Source of the DNA: Clostridia bacterium
GTDB lineage: Bacteria; Bacillota_A; Clostridia; TANB77; CAG-508
Length of the DNA stretch: 51,653 nt
Direction of reading: 5' to 3'
Assembly: GCA_022791475.1 (NCBI GenBank)
Contig: JAAVZD010000009.1
Coordinates: forward strand, 1-51,653
Positions 7,951 to 17,816 of the stretch are shown one piece after another (positions within the stretch are counted from its first letter, which is position 1; each line of letters begins with the position of its first letter). The position numbers and the translations under genes were made by a program. Below the pieces are notes generated by a model that searched no databases, was not told the DNA's origin, and was given only the letters and a program-made list of their open reading frames with translations.

Positions 7951-8649
7951 GTGAGAAAAATAGGATTCATTGGAGCATATGATAAAACAGATTTCTTATT
8001 ATATATATCAAAAATACTAGTTGAATTAGGTCAAAAAGTATTGGTGGTAGATGGTACAATTATGCAAAAAGCCAGATACATTGTACCAACTATTGAACCT
8101 TCAAGAACATATGTAACAGAATTTGAAGGAATAGATATAGCAGTAGGACTAAAAACAATTGAAGATATAAAAAAATATTTAGGAATTCCACTAACTGAAG
8201 AACTTCCATATGACATAGCCTTAATAGATACAGACACAGCAGGAAGTGTAATGAATTTTAATATAGAAAATAGTGAGAAAATATACTTTACAACGTCATT
8301 TGATATGTATTCAATAAGAAGAGGAATTGAATCTATAAGCGGAATACAATCTGATGTTTTAGCTACAAAAGTAATGTTTACAAAACAAGCCACAAAAGAA
8401 GAAAATGATTACTTAAACTTTTTAGCTAAAGATAGCAACATTAGGTGGAACAATGAAATGATATTTTTACCATTTGAACTTGGAGACCAAACAGTTATAT
8501 ATAAAAACCAAAGAGTAGCAAAAATAAAATTAAAAGGTCTTACAAACCAATATAAAGAAGGCCTACTTTATATAGTAGGAGATATAATAGGACAAGAAAA
8601 TTATCCATTAATAAAAAAAGCCTTCAAAAAAGTAGAAAAAGGCGTATAA
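7951..8649 (+). CDS. CpaE/TadZ-like ATPase, degenerate P-loop
   Basis: 232 residues starting with GTG 7951 (GAAAGG upstream). The fold-typical beginning IGFIGAYDKTDFLLYISK and VLVVDGT, plus DIALIDTDTAGSV, resembles the SIMIBI/ParA class that CpaE/TadZ use to position Tad pili, but the glycine-lysine P-loop GKGG is replaced by GAYDKTDF, so nucleotide hydrolysis is doubtful. A similar protein follows directly, and both lie between cpaB and tadA, which supports a pilus-positioning role. Confidence 0.65.
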   Translation: MRKIGFIGAYDKTDFLLYISKILVELGQKVLVVDGTIMQKARYIVPTIEPSRTYVTEFEGIDIAVGLKTIEDIKKYLGIPLTEELPYDIALIDTDTAGSVMNFNIENSEKIYFTTSFDMYSIRRGIESISGIQSDVLATKVMFTKQATKEENDYLNFLAKDSNIRWNNEMIFLPFELGDQTVIYKNQRVAKIKLKGLTNQYKEGLLYIVGDIIGQENYPLIKKAFKKVEKGV

Positions 8650-8661
8650 GGATAAAAATAA

Positions 8662-8709
8662 TTGTAGGGGCGTGGCCTTGTGTCCGCCCACTCTTCGAAG
8701 AATTTCCAG
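8662..8709 (+). repeat. Dispersed repeat family A, copy 3
   Basis: TTGTAGGGGCGTGGCCTTGT then GTCCGCCCACTCTTCGAAG. Nearly identical to the copy at 13918. Confidence 0.85.
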
Positions 8710-8758
8710 AACAAAAATGAAGAGTACAAAAAGCAATAAAAAAGAAAGGAAAAATAAA

Positions 8759-9601
8759 ATGGCAATAGTTGCATTTTGGAGTGATGAAAAAAGAGAAACA
8801 GGTCAAACATTATCTATGGTAGCACTATCTACATATATGGCAATAGAACACAACTTTAAAATACTAAATGTTAGTACAAATTTTAAAGATGATACACTAG
8901 AAAAATGTTATTGGAATTTACAAAAGGAAAACTCATTTATAAAGAAAATTACTGAAACCGAATCAGTAGTAGGATTAGAAGCTGGAATTGAGGGACTAGT
9001 CAAAATAATAAAAAGTAACAAAACGACACCTAATATTGTATCTAACTATAGTAAAGTTATTTTTAATGATAGATTAGATATTCTATGTGCTCCAACTACC
9101 AAAATATATAGTGAATATTTAGAAATAGCAAAAATGTACCCAGATATACTTCAAGTTGCAAATAGAAGTTATGATTTAGTTTTTGTAGATATTTCAAAAA
9201 AAATGGATGAACAAGAAGCAAATCACATTTTAGAAATAGCAGATATAATAATAGTAAATATTACACAAAAATTACAAATAATAGATAAATTTTTTACATT
9301 AAAAGAAGAAAATAATTTCTTTAAAAATAATAATGTATTATTAAATATAGGTAGATATGACAGATTTTCAAAATATAATATGAAAAACATTTCAAGATAT
9401 TTAAGAATGAAAAATGATGTTTTAGCAATACCATATAACACACTATTTTTTGAAAGTTGTTCAGAAGGAAAAGTAGCAGAATTTTTCCTAAGACTAAGAA
9501 ATGCAGACACAGAAGACAGAAACGGAGCACTAATACAAGAAGTAGATAGAATGTCAAAAGTATTATTAAGCAAAATACAAGAATTAAGAATAAAACAATA
9601 A
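8759..9601 (+). CDS. CpaE/TadZ-like ATPase, second copy
   Basis: 280 residues from ATG 8759, which follows AAAGGA; an upstream in-frame ATG at 8672 lies inside a repeat and is unlikely. The beginning MAIVAFWSDEKRETGQTLSM corresponds to a Walker-A-like loop (EKRETGQT keeps the K and T) and SYDLVFVDISKKMD to the second conserved strand of ParA-type ATPases. Probably partner or paralogue of the preceding gene in pilus localisation. Confidence 0.6.
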   Translation: MAIVAFWSDEKRETGQTLSMVALSTYMAIEHNFKILNVSTNFKDDTLEKCYWNLQKENSFIKKITETESVVGLEAGIEGLVKIIKSNKTTPNIVSNYSKVIFNDRLDILCAPTTKIYSEYLEIAKMYPDILQVANRSYDLVFVDISKKMDEQEANHILEIADIIIVNITQKLQIIDKFFTLKEENNFFKNNNVLLNIGRYDRFSKYNMKNISRYLRMKNDVLAIPYNTLFFESCSEGKVAEFFLRLRNADTEDRNGALIQEVDRMSKVLLSKIQELRIKQ

Positions 9602-9683
9602 TTAGATAAACCTCATGCATAGGAAAAAATATAAATAGCAAAAAAAAGACACGTGTTACCGTTTATAAATAATGCAAGATAAC

Positions 9684-9766
9684 CAGCGTGGGACATAACT
9701 TATCATGGAAGACATGAACTTAGGAAAAGATGTGTCCCCGACAGTAACTTAAACAAGATAGAGAAA
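9684..9766 (+). repeat. Repeat family D, copy 1
   Basis: GGACATAACTTATCATGG ... AAAGATGTGTCCCCGACAGT, then AACAAGATAGAGA. The ends pair as a hairpin. A ~74-nt near-copy lies at 11742; the two copies flank tadA. Confidence 0.8.
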
Positions 9767-9775
9767 GGAGCCAAA

Positions 9776-11723
9776 ATGAATCTATTTAATATTTTCATGA
9801 TAATATTAGTATTAATAGGTGCTGGAATTTTAATTGCTTATAAATTAAAAACCAAGCAAGACGAAAAAATAGAAGAACAAGTACACATTGATGATAAAAC
9901 ATATACATTAGAAAAAATGACAGCATTTGTTAAAAAAAGATTAGATGAAATAACAAAAATAAATTTATATGATATAGGGCTTTCAGAAGAAGAACTAAAA
10001 AGAAGAAAAAGTAAAAAATATGAACTAAAAAAGGCTCTAAAAGGTTGTACATATGGAGATGTAAACGATAAAAAATATGTTAAAGAATTAATATATGATT
10101 TATTAGCCAAAGAATATGGAGTAGATGAAATAAATGTATCAAAAGCAATTTCATTTGATATTCCATCATTGCTTACAGCTGAGGACAAATTTGATATTAT
10201 ATTATATATGTATAAACAAGAATTCGGATATGAAGCTTTAACGCAAATTATAAAAAAATATGATTTAGCAAGACTAAAATATGTAGCAGGAGAAGCAAAA
10301 CCTTGTTATGTAATAACAGAAGAAGAAATTAATGATATTTTTGAAAAAGAAAACTTTGTACTTTCTTTTCAAGATAAATTACATGTAGTAGTACAAAGAA
10401 TATATCAACATTATAAAGGTTATAGTACAATAGATGAAATAAGGGACATGAATATAGATGGTATTTCTGGTGGTGTATCAGGACTTCCAGAAAGTTTCTT
10501 AAGCCAAGTAGCACAAACAGATGGAGATTATTTAGGTCAAATAATAGAACACAAAGTACCAAGAGCTTGTGATAGTATTTGGATAATGTTCCAAGGTAAA
10601 TCAATACGTTTAGCATTTTTATCATTTGGAACAGAAGCAGAACTAAAAAGAGTATGTCAAAACATTTATAAATATAATAATCCAGGGCAATTATCAGATA
10701 CAAATGGATACAAAATTAATGAAATGAAAGACGGCTCTCGTGTAGTAGTTGTAAGGCCAAGTATGTCTGAAACATGGGCATTTTTCGTAAGAAAATTTGA
10801 CGTAAAACGTTCAACTTTAGAGCAATGGTTTAAAAATGAGCCAGGAGCAGATGAATCAATAGAATTACTAAAATATTTAGTAAAAGGAGCAAGAATTACA
10901 TCAATTACTGGTGAACAAGGATGCCGGAAAAACAACACTTCTTATGGGAATGATAGAAAATATATATGAAACCATGAACCTACGTATTACAGAAACTGCA
11001 TTCGAGCTTCACTTAAGAAAAATATATCCAACAAGAAATATTTTATCAATGAGAGAAACAGAAACAGTATCTGGACAAGACTGTTTGGACGTTCAAAAGA
11101 AAACAGATGGTTCTGTTAATATAATTGGAGAGGTTGCAACAGACCCAGTTGCATCTTGGATGATACAATCAGCTCAAGTTGCATCTAAATTTACATTATT
11201 TACTCACCATGCAAAAACTTTCCCAGACTTAGTAACAGCATTACGTAACTCTATGTTAAGAGCAGGCGTATTTAAAAATGAAAGAACAGCAGAAGAACAA
11301 GTAGTTTCAGTATTAAACTTTGATATACACTTAGCAAAGAACTTTAGAGGAAAAAGATATGTAGAAAGGGTTACTGAATGTATACCAATAGAAGATAAAA
11401 ATGAATATACATTTGATCATAGAAAAGAAAAAACATTAGAAGGAAAACTAGATAAATTTATGGACAATGCTACATACTACTTTACAAAATCTACAAACAG
11501 AGAATTATACAAATATGTAAATATATTAGAATATCACGATGGAGAATATATACTAACAAATAAAATATCAGACACAAACATAAAAGAAATGTTAAACAAT
11601 ATGGACGATACAGACGCCGAAGAATTCACAAAATTCATAGAACAACACTGGTCAACAAAAACAAAACGCCATGACGAAAAAGAAACACCAAAGAAACGTG
11701 GAAGAAAACCAATAAATAAATAA
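9776..11723 (+). CDS. tadA: TadA/CpaF-type pilus ATPase, needs +1 shift at CGG 10925
   Basis: Hexameric secretion ATPase of the Tad pilus. From ATG 9776 (AGAAAGGAG upstream) frame 0 gives a transmembrane segment (residues ~3-22), the N-terminal domain and ends ITSITGEQGC at codon 383, then CGG 10925-10927. Skipping the C gives GGA AAA ACA ACA, so the Walker A motif GEQGCGKTT is made only by the shift. Downstream are the Asp-box region (TRNILSMRETE), Walker B-like SVNIIGEVATDP and a histidine-box FTLFTHHAKTFPDL. Unshifted translation ends 14 codons later without the catalytic half. The joined product is 648 residues, longer than usual CpaF because of the N-terminal extension. The C-terminus KKRGRKPINK is AT-hook-like. 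Confidence 0.92.
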
Positions 11724-11741
11724 TAAAGAAACCTGGCGCGC

Positions 11742-11817
11742 AGGACATATCTTGTCACGGAAGACATGACCCCAAGAAAAGATGTGTCCCCGTCAGTAAC
11801 TTGAACAAGATAGAGAG
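11742..11817 (+). repeat. Repeat family D, copy 2
   Basis: GGACATATCTTGTCACGG ... AAGATGTGTCCCCGTCAGTA, then AACAAGATAGAGA. GGACATATCTT pairs with AAGATGTGTCC. The tail supplies part of the ribosome site of the next gene. Confidence 0.8.
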
Positions 11818-11829
11818 GTGAAAAATAAA

Positions 11830-13908
11830 ATGAATACCCAAATGCTAAAATACCTAATTTATGGTGTTGTAGGCTTACTTGCAATTATTATAACAATATA
11901 TCTTATATTGCAAAAAAACAACAAGGAAAAGAAATATATAAATAGTTTACAACAAGGAACAAAAAAATCAAAATTCTCTTCAGAAATTATGTATCAAAAA
12001 TTGTATTTATTTTATTTAAAAACCCCTTTTATTAAAAGATACATATTAAAATTAAGAAGAAGACTTGAAATAGTAAACATAGATGATGAATATTTAACAA
12101 GACTTCAAGCTTCAAAAATATTAACAAAAACATTTTTAATAGTAATACCAATAACAATAGCAATAATGACATTGACACATAATAATGTTCTATTAATGTC
12201 AATACTACTAATATTTGAGGTATTTTTAATGGATACCATTATTGATGGAATGGTAGATAAAATTGACAATAATTTATTAAAACAACAAATAAATTTCTTC
12301 TCAGAAATTAGACATGCCTATCATGAATTTAATATGGTAGAAGAAGCAATATATCAAACAGCACAAGATGACGATAACCCAGAAATGGCAAGGCAAGCAG
12401 AAAAAATATATGAAGTTTTAATATCAGATGATCCAGAATCTGAATTAGAAAAATATTATGATGTAGCACCAAATAGTTATTTAAAAGAATTTGCAGGAAT
12501 TTCATATTTAACAAAAGAATTTGGTGACAGAAAAGTAGATGGAGCATCATTATACTTAAAAAACTTAAATAATATTACACAAGAAATGCAATTAGAAATA
12601 TTAAAAAGAGATAAACTAGACTATGTATTCCAAAGTTTATCAGTAATAGCAATAGTACCGATGCTATGTTTAGAGCCAATAAAAAACTGGGCGATAGGGC
12701 AATTCAGTTTTACTGAAAGTTTTTATAATGGCAAAAACGGAATGTTAGTACAAATATTAATATTGTTAGCAACTTTTGTATGTTATATATTAACAAGAAA
12801 ACTAAAAGATAATGGCTCTACAAATATAAACACAAAAAATACTGAAAATCCATGGCAAGAAAAACTATATAGAATAAAAATAGTAAAGAAATTTATAGAC
12901 CTATTCATGCCAAAAGAAGGAACAAAAGAAGACAGAAAACTAAGAACTTTAATGAAAGATGCAGCAAGTAAAGATAAACTACAATGGGTATATGTTAATA
13001 GAATAGTACTTTGCATAGCAACATTTGTACTTTCAGTTATACTATTTGGTAGGCTACACAATATAGTAATAAATAATGTATATACAGACCCAACAGTAAC
13101 CTATGACATTATAGGAACAATGGCAGAAAAAGATAGAAGAAAAGGAATGGAAGTAACAAAGTCAGATAATCAATATATAGAATATTTTAAAAATAAATCT
13201 GACTTAAAAGTAACAGATATAACAAAAATTATGACTCAAGGAAAAATAAACAAAGACTATGTAGATAGCACAGATGGAGATAGAAAAGTAGCAGCAGAAA
13301 GAATAATGAAGAAAATTTCTACAATAAATAGTGAATATATAGCATGGACAGAAATATTAGGAGCTATGGTACTTGCAATGATAGCATATATGTCACCAAT
13401 ATGGATGTTAAAGTTCCAAACTAAGATGAGACAACTTGAAATGGAAGATGAAGTAATGCAATTCCAAACAATAATTTTAATGCTTATGAGAATTGAAAGG
13501 GTAAATGTTGAAATTATACTAGAATGGCTTGAAAGATATGCAAATATATTCAAAGACCCATTAAGTAAATGTATAAACAACTATGAAGCAGGACCTTGGG
13601 AAGCATTAGAAGCAATGAAAGAAGATGTTACATATCAAGATTTTATTCGTATTATAGAAAGCATGCAAGCAGCAGTTGAAAAAATACCAATAAAAGACGC
13701 ATTTGACGAATTAGATACAGAAAGAGATTACTACCAAGCAAAACGTAAAGAATCAAATGAAAGATTAATATCAAAAAAAGGTATGATAGGAAAAGTAATT
13801 GGTTTTGCACCAATGGTACTACTATTCGTAGGATACTTAATTATTCCACTAGTATTCATAGGCCTAACAAGTATGACAACATCATTTAGCAACATGCAAA
13901 CAAGATAA
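11830..13908 (+). CDS. TadB-TadC-like double type II secretion F-domain protein
   Basis: 692 residues from ATG 11830 (GAGAGG upstream; an in-frame GTG at 11818 is possible). Inner-membrane platform of the Tad system. The N-half has transmembrane helices near residues 9-28 and 100-140, then a cytoplasmic F domain (FFSEIRHAYHEFNMVEEAI) and further helices; the C-half repeats the layout (FQTIILMLMRIERVNVEIIL, then KGMIGKVIGFAPMVLLFVG). Tad systems usually have separate TadB and TadC of ~300 residues, so this appears to be a fusion of the two. No frame break. Confidence 0.8.
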   Translation: MNTQMLKYLIYGVVGLLAIIITIYLILQKNNKEKKYINSLQQGTKKSKFSSEIMYQKLYLFYLKTPFIKRYILKLRRRLEIVNIDDEYLTRLQASKILTKTFLIVIPITIAIMTLTHNNVLLMSILLIFEVFLMDTIIDGMVDKIDNNLLKQQINFFSEIRHAYHEFNMVEEAIYQTAQDDDNPEMARQAEKIYEVLISDDPESELEKYYDVAPNSYLKEFAGISYLTKEFGDRKVDGASLYLKNLNNITQEMQLEILKRDKLDYVFQSLSVIAIVPMLCLEPIKNWAIGQFSFTESFYNGKNGMLVQILILLATFVCYILTRKLKDNGSTNINTKNTENPWQEKLYRIKIVKKFIDLFMPKEGTKEDRKLRTLMKDAASKDKLQWVYVNRIVLCIATFVLSVILFGRLHNIVINNVYTDPTVTYDIIGTMAEKDRRKGMEVTKSDNQYIEYFKNKSDLKVTDITKIMTQGKINKDYVDSTDGDRKVAAERIMKKISTINSEYIAWTEILGAMVLAMIAYMSPIWMLKFQTKMRQLEMEDEVMQFQTIILMLMRIERVNVEIILEWLERYANIFKDPLSKCINNYEAGPWEALEAMKEDVTYQDFIRIIESMQAAVEKIPIKDAFDELDTERDYYQAKRKESNERLISKKGMIGKVIGFAPMVLLFVGYLIIPLVFIGLTSMTTSFSNMQTR

Positions 13909-13917
13909 AAAATAAAA

Positions 13918-13966
13918 TTTGTAGGGGCGTGGCCTTGTGTCCGCCCACACTTCGAAGAAATTACCA
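13918..13966 (+). repeat. Dispersed repeat family A, copy 4
   Basis: TTGTAGGGGCGTGGCCTTGT, GTCCGCCCACACTTCGAAG, AAATTACC; differs from the copy at 8662 by few bases. Confidence 0.85.
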
Positions 13967-14025
13967 AAAGTGAAGAGTGAAAAGCGAAGAGTCAATAGTA
14001 CATACTTCGCATGAAGGAGAAAAAA

Positions 14026-14658
14026 ATGGAAAATGCCTCAAAAGCACTAATAATTGCAGGAAGTGTTTTGATAGCAATTTTAGTAATTTCATTACTTGTA
14101 ATGTTCTATAACAATATAAAAGAATTTCAAAATGCAAATCATCAAGTAGATATATCAGAACAAATATCAGAATTCAATAAGCAATATGACGTTTACTATA
14201 GAGATAACCTTTATGGAAGCGATATACTATCAATTGCAAATAAAGTAGTAGACTATAATATAAGAGAAAGTGATGAGGAAGGATATTCTAAAGTAGAAAC
14301 AAGTGTAAAGTTTAAAATAGGACTTTCACCAAATGGAGAAAAACTTATAGATAGTAAGAAAACATATAATGCACAAGAATTAAATAATATATCACAAAAT
14401 CTAGAAAAGAAGGTATCAGACTTAGGAAAAGAAAAATATGTAGGAAAAACAATTTCAGCATTATCTGGAATGAGAGATAATCAATTAGAAGATTTAGTAG
14501 GTAAAGATAAGTTACAAGAAGTGAAAGCAAAAAGTAAAAGTTATTTACAATATAAATCAGCACTAACAGAACTGAAAAGTAAAACCTTTAAAGCAACAGA
14601 ATTTAAATATGATAAAGGAACAGCGAGAATAAGCTTAATGCAATTTGAAGAAATTTGA
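14026..14658 (+). CDS. Pilin-like single-TM protein 1 (MENASKAL family)
   Basis: 210 residues from ATG 14026 (AAGGAG upstream; the ATG at 14011 overlaps that site). The N-terminus MENASKALIIAGSVLIAIL is a short polar cap and one long hydrophobic helix, followed by a soluble domain. At least three neighbours start with nearly the same 8 residues. The helix plus globular layout is pilin-like, with a Glu at position 2, but there is no basic leader or Gly cleavage site for a prepilin peptidase. Location after TadC suggests minor pilins or a pilus-base component. Confidence 0.7.
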   Translation: MENASKALIIAGSVLIAILVISLLVMFYNNIKEFQNANHQVDISEQISEFNKQYDVYYRDNLYGSDILSIANKVVDYNIRESDEEGYSKVETSVKFKIGLSPNGEKLIDSKKTYNAQELNNISQNLEKKVSDLGKEKYVGKTISALSGMRDNQLEDLVGKDKLQEVKAKSKSYLQYKSALTELKSKTFKATEFKYDKGTARISLMQFEEI

Positions 14659-14705
14659 TATTATAAATTAAAAATAGTAAATACAGTGAGCGAAGGAGGA
14701 AACAA

Positions 14706-15195
14706 ATGGAGAACGCATCAAAGGCATTAATTATGTCGGCTAGTGTCTTATTAGGTTTAATGATTATTTCAGTTGGTGTAGCTCTATTTAGATCCTTTCG
14801 GAAGTTTTAGTAGAGATATAACAACACAGATAGAAAACAATAAAATAGCAGAATTTAATAGTCAATTCTTAAAATATGATAACAAAAAGCTTACAGCACA
14901 TGATGTGGTAACAATTGCAAATTTGGCACAAAAAACAAATATAGAACAAGAAGTTAATGAAAATAATGCAGCATATATAAAAGTAAGAATAAGAAAGCCC
15001 ATAAAACAAAGTTTAGAAAAATGTACAGAACAAGAATTAAGTGTTTTACTAAAAGAACAATCAGAAAATTTGATAACGATAAATGGAGAAAAGCTTTCAA
15101 AGTACTACTATGAAATAGTAGATATAAAATATGATGATAATTCAAAAAAAGTAAATGAAGTATATATTGACAAATTGGAAGAAAAAGGAAAATAG
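14706..15195 (+). CDS. Pilin-like protein 2, needs +1 shift at CGG 14799
   Basis: ATG 14706 follows GAAGGAGG. Frame 0 gives MENASKALIMSASVLLGLMI to VALFRSF (codon 31), then CGG 14799-14801 and a stop three codons on. Skipping the C gives GGA AGT TTT AGT: GSFSRDITTQIENNKIAEFN, then a soluble domain ending LEEKGK, in total 162 residues. The first half is a clear paralogue of its neighbours, and the second half has the same length and layout as theirs (for example FNSQFLKYDN versus FNKQYDVYYRDN in protein 1), so the two halves belong together. The break lies just after the membrane helix. Confidence 0.82.
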
Positions 15196-15209
15196 GTAAA
15201 AATATACAT

Positions 15210-15238
15210 TTGCAAAAAAATAATAAAAATGTTATAAT
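15210..15238 (+). promoter_or_regulatory. Promoter inside the pilin cluster
   Basis: TTGCAA (15210-15215), 17-nt spacer, TATAAT (15233-15238), only about 10 bases before ATG 15249, so the transcript would have almost no leader; AAAGG lies between. Confidence 0.5.
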
Positions 15239-15248
15239 ATAAAGGAAT

Positions 15249-15683
15249 ATGAAAATGAAAAAAATATTAATAATATTAATACTTTTAATAGTTGCTATTA
15301 TAGCAGTGGTAGTCTATCAATATAATAGTTATAATATTAAACTTGCAGAGATAAAAAAAATAAACAAAGAATATGAAAATTTTACAGAAAATGAAATATT
15401 AGGAACATCACTTATAACACTAATAAACAAGGCTATAAATAGTAATGAAAAAAATAATATATTAAAAGATGATAAGGGCTTATATAAAGAAAATGAAACA
15501 ACATCAATAAAAATAGAAGTAAAATTTACAGAATCAGATAATATATTTTCAATGGAAAGCATAGGAAGAATAGGCTCAGAAGAATTTATGAAAAATTATG
15601 GACCAATTTCATTTAAATGTACACAAAAGACTTATCATGAAAAAACAAACAATATAAAATATTTATTGTTTGAACAAATTTAG
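15249..15683 (+). CDS. Pilin-like single-TM protein 3
   Basis: 144 residues, MKMKKILIILILLIVAIIAV as membrane helix (residues ~5-24), then a small soluble domain. The segment LINKAINS and the ending YLLFEQI mirror SIANKVVDY and LMQFEEI of protein 1, so I place it in the same family despite the different N-terminus. It may start at the second ATG (15255). Its own promoter suggests separate expression. Confidence 0.65.
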   Translation: MKMKKILIILILLIVAIIAVVVYQYNSYNIKLAEIKKINKEYENFTENEILGTSLITLINKAINSNEKNNILKDDKGLYKENETTSIKIEVKFTESDNIFSMESIGRIGSEEFMKNYGPISFKCTQKTYHEKTNNIKYLLFEQI

Positions 15684-15699
15684 TTATTAATTTTAAACA

Positions 15700-15799
15700 T
15701 GAAGTTAGAAGTTAGAAGTTATAATTTGGAATATAAGGTAAATACTTCAAAGTAATTACCTAAATTTCCAACCTATAACCTCCAACTTCCAACCTCTAA
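15700..15799. repeat. Repeat family C, copy 1
   Basis: GAAGTTAGAAGTTAGAAG on the left and CCAACTTCCAACCTC on the right form an inverted repeat around a short family-A-like centre (TACTTCAAAGTAATTACC). Also found at 17605 and 30088. Confidence 0.8.
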
Positions 15800-15863
15800 A
15801 ATAAAATAAAATATGGGAGAACATTAAGAAGAGTATCCCTAAAAAACGAAGGAGGAAATAAAA

Positions 15864-16313
15864 ATGGAAAATGCATCAAAAGCATTAATTATAGCAGGAG
15901 CTATATTATTATCAATTTTAATTATAGGATTAGGTATGTTAATATTTAATCAAGCAAAGGAAACAATAGGAAAGGCAAATTTAGACCAAGATACAGTAAA
16001 TGCAGCAAACTCAAGATTTGATACTTATCTAGGAGATAGCAAAAGAGGGTCAAGCGTAAAAGACTTATGCACACAAGTTAAAAACAATAACTTAACAGCA
16101 AATGGAGAAGATTCATTTGAAATAGAAATAACAGTTAATGGTGAAAAAGCTACAGAAGCTTCAGATATAGATAAATTAAGAGCAAAAATAGGAAATGGGA
16201 AATACTATAATGTTACATGTACATACGATAAGAAAAAAGGTGGACTAATAGATACAATAACAGTAGAAGACGCAAAGAAAAGCGGAACTTCAACAGGCAC
16301 AGTAACAGAATAA
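15864..16313 (+). CDS. Pilin-like single-TM protein 4 (MENASKAL family)
   Basis: 149 residues, GAAGGAGG before ATG 15864. N-terminus MENASKALIIAGAILLSIL is almost identical to protein 1. The soluble part has ANSRFDTYLGDSKRGSSVKD at the position of the FNKQYDVYYRDNLYGSDI stretch in protein 1, and a Lys/Gly/Thr-rich tail. This short aromatic-Asp stretch appears to be a family marker. Confidence 0.7.
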   Translation: MENASKALIIAGAILLSILIIGLGMLIFNQAKETIGKANLDQDTVNAANSRFDTYLGDSKRGSSVKDLCTQVKNNNLTANGEDSFEIEITVNGEKATEASDIDKLRAKIGNGKYYNVTCTYDKKKGGLIDTITVEDAKKSGTSTGTVTE

Positions 16314-16334
16314 TATTTTAGAAAGTAGAAAATT

Positions 16335-17051
16335 ATGGAGAATGCTACACACGCTTTAATAATGGCTTTCTCAGTAATGGTATTAGTAATAGCACTAACA
16401 GTTTCAATAGTGGCATTTAATAATGCAAAACAAACAGCAGATATTATATTATATACTAAAGATGAAACAAACTATTATGAATACCAAGGTGTTAGAGGAA
16501 AACAGGCCGAGAATAGAATAGTAGGTTTGGAAACAGTAATTCCAACATTATATAAATATTATAAAGAAAATTATACAGTAGTATTTAGAAGAGGAAACTA
16601 TAATGAAACTAATGGCGAAATTTCTAATTGGGACTATTTACCAATATATACTACTAAAGCAAACAGAAACTGGCAAAGTTCATATAATACTTTAATGAAA
16701 AATAAGTATGGAAAGGAAAAGCCTAATGAACAAATATTTTCTTTTGACTTAGATGAAGAAACATTAAGGCACGAACCATGGACAGGTAGTAATGACAGAA
16801 TTAAAAATAATTTAGACTGTTTTTTATCAGGTAAAACTTATCATAATCCAAATAATAACTCTGAGTATATAAAATATGGAGAAATTATAGGAATAGGAGG
16901 ATTTACTGAAAAATATAAAAATGCTAAATTTGTTGAAACAATACAAGAATACAAATATAGTACTTCACAAGCAAATGATAGTACAGTAGGTAGTTTAACA
17001 AAGGAAAAATCTAAAAGAATGATAATATTTACACTAATAACAAATAATTAA
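16335..17051 (+). CDS. Pilin-like single-TM protein 5 (MENATHAL variant)
   Basis: 238 residues, MENATHALIMAFSVMVLVIA as helix. Begins 21 bases after the previous stop with only a weak GAAAG ribosome site, so translational coupling is likely. The soluble domain is larger and aromatic-rich (LYKYYKENYTVVFRRG). Probably a minor pilin or tip-type protein of the same system. Confidence 0.65.
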   Translation: MENATHALIMAFSVMVLVIALTVSIVAFNNAKQTADIILYTKDETNYYEYQGVRGKQAENRIVGLETVIPTLYKYYKENYTVVFRRGNYNETNGEISNWDYLPIYTTKANRNWQSSYNTLMKNKYGKEKPNEQIFSFDLDEETLRHEPWTGSNDRIKNNLDCFLSGKTYHNPNNNSEYIKYGEIIGIGGFTEKYKNAKFVETIQEYKYSTSQANDSTVGSLTKEKSKRMIIFTLITNN

Positions 17052-17066
17052 GGAGGAAATGAAAAA

Positions 17067-17591
17067 ATGGGAGATAGCTTTATAACAATTATAGCGATAT
17101 TTTTAGCAGCAGTTCTTATGTTTGTTTTTCCATTAATGGCAATGTCTGAAAGAACAGATGATATATCAGAACTTGCAGTACAAACAGCGACAACAGACTT
17201 TGTTGACAATGTAAGAACAACAGGAAAGCTTACAACAGATGATTATGATAAATTCATGGAAACAATTGCTTCAACAGGTAATTCATTTGATGTAGATATA
17301 GAATTACAAATATTAGATGAAAATCCAGGAGTTAAAACTACACAAGCAGAAATGACGAAAATAGGAGAAAACCTATATTATAAGTTATATACTAGTCAAG
17401 TTGAAGAAAAATTAGATACAGATAAAAGAATAACATTAAAAGAAGGAGATATGGTTTCAGTAACAGTAAGAAACACAAACCAAACAATATCTCAAATATT
17501 AAAGAACTTTTTCTACCAATTATCAGGAAATGATACATACCAAATAACAGCTCAAAACGCAGGAATAATTACTGTAAATGGAAGTAAATAG
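17067..17591 (+). CDS. Pilin-like single-TM protein 6 (TadE-like)
   Basis: 174 residues, AAGGAGG before ATG 17067. MGDSFITIIAIFLAAVLMFVF is the membrane helix. ELAVQTATTDFVDNVRTTGK followed by a beta-rich domain is like the 'helix plus TadE/F-like' proteins in firmicute Tad loci. No prepilin leader is seen. Confidence 0.65.
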   Translation: MGDSFITIIAIFLAAVLMFVFPLMAMSERTDDISELAVQTATTDFVDNVRTTGKLTTDDYDKFMETIASTGNSFDVDIELQILDENPGVKTTQAEMTKIGENLYYKLYTSQVEEKLDTDKRITLKEGDMVSVTVRNTNQTISQILKNFFYQLSGNDTYQITAQNAGIITVNGSK

Positions 17592-17604
17592 AATATTAAG
17601 ATTT

Positions 17605-17660
17605 TAGAAGTTAGATGTTAGAGGTTGGAAATTTAAATTTTCTAATTTCTACTCTAACTT
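17605..17660. repeat. Repeat family C, copy 2
   Basis: TAGAAGTTAGATGTTAGAGG ... TTTCTACTCTAACTT, a shorter copy of the inverted repeat at 15700. Confidence 0.65.
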
Positions 17661-17683
17661 TTGTTTTATTAATATTGAAAATA

Positions 17684-17788
17684 AATGTAGGGGAGCTTAC
17701 TAATCTCCCACTCTTCGAAGGCATTCTAAAAATATTAATTAGGGAAATTTCGATGAAGCACAGGCGATAGATAATCGCCCCTACATAA
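17684..17788. repeat. Repeat family A, facing pair
   Basis: A forward copy (TGTAGGGGAGCTTACTAATC then CTCCCACTCTTCGAAGG) and an inverted one (AGGCGATAGATAATCGCCCC then TACAT) around a short AT stretch. Confidence 0.75.
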
Positions 17789-17816
17789 ATTTTTATAGAA
17801 GGGTAAGGAAGCAAAA

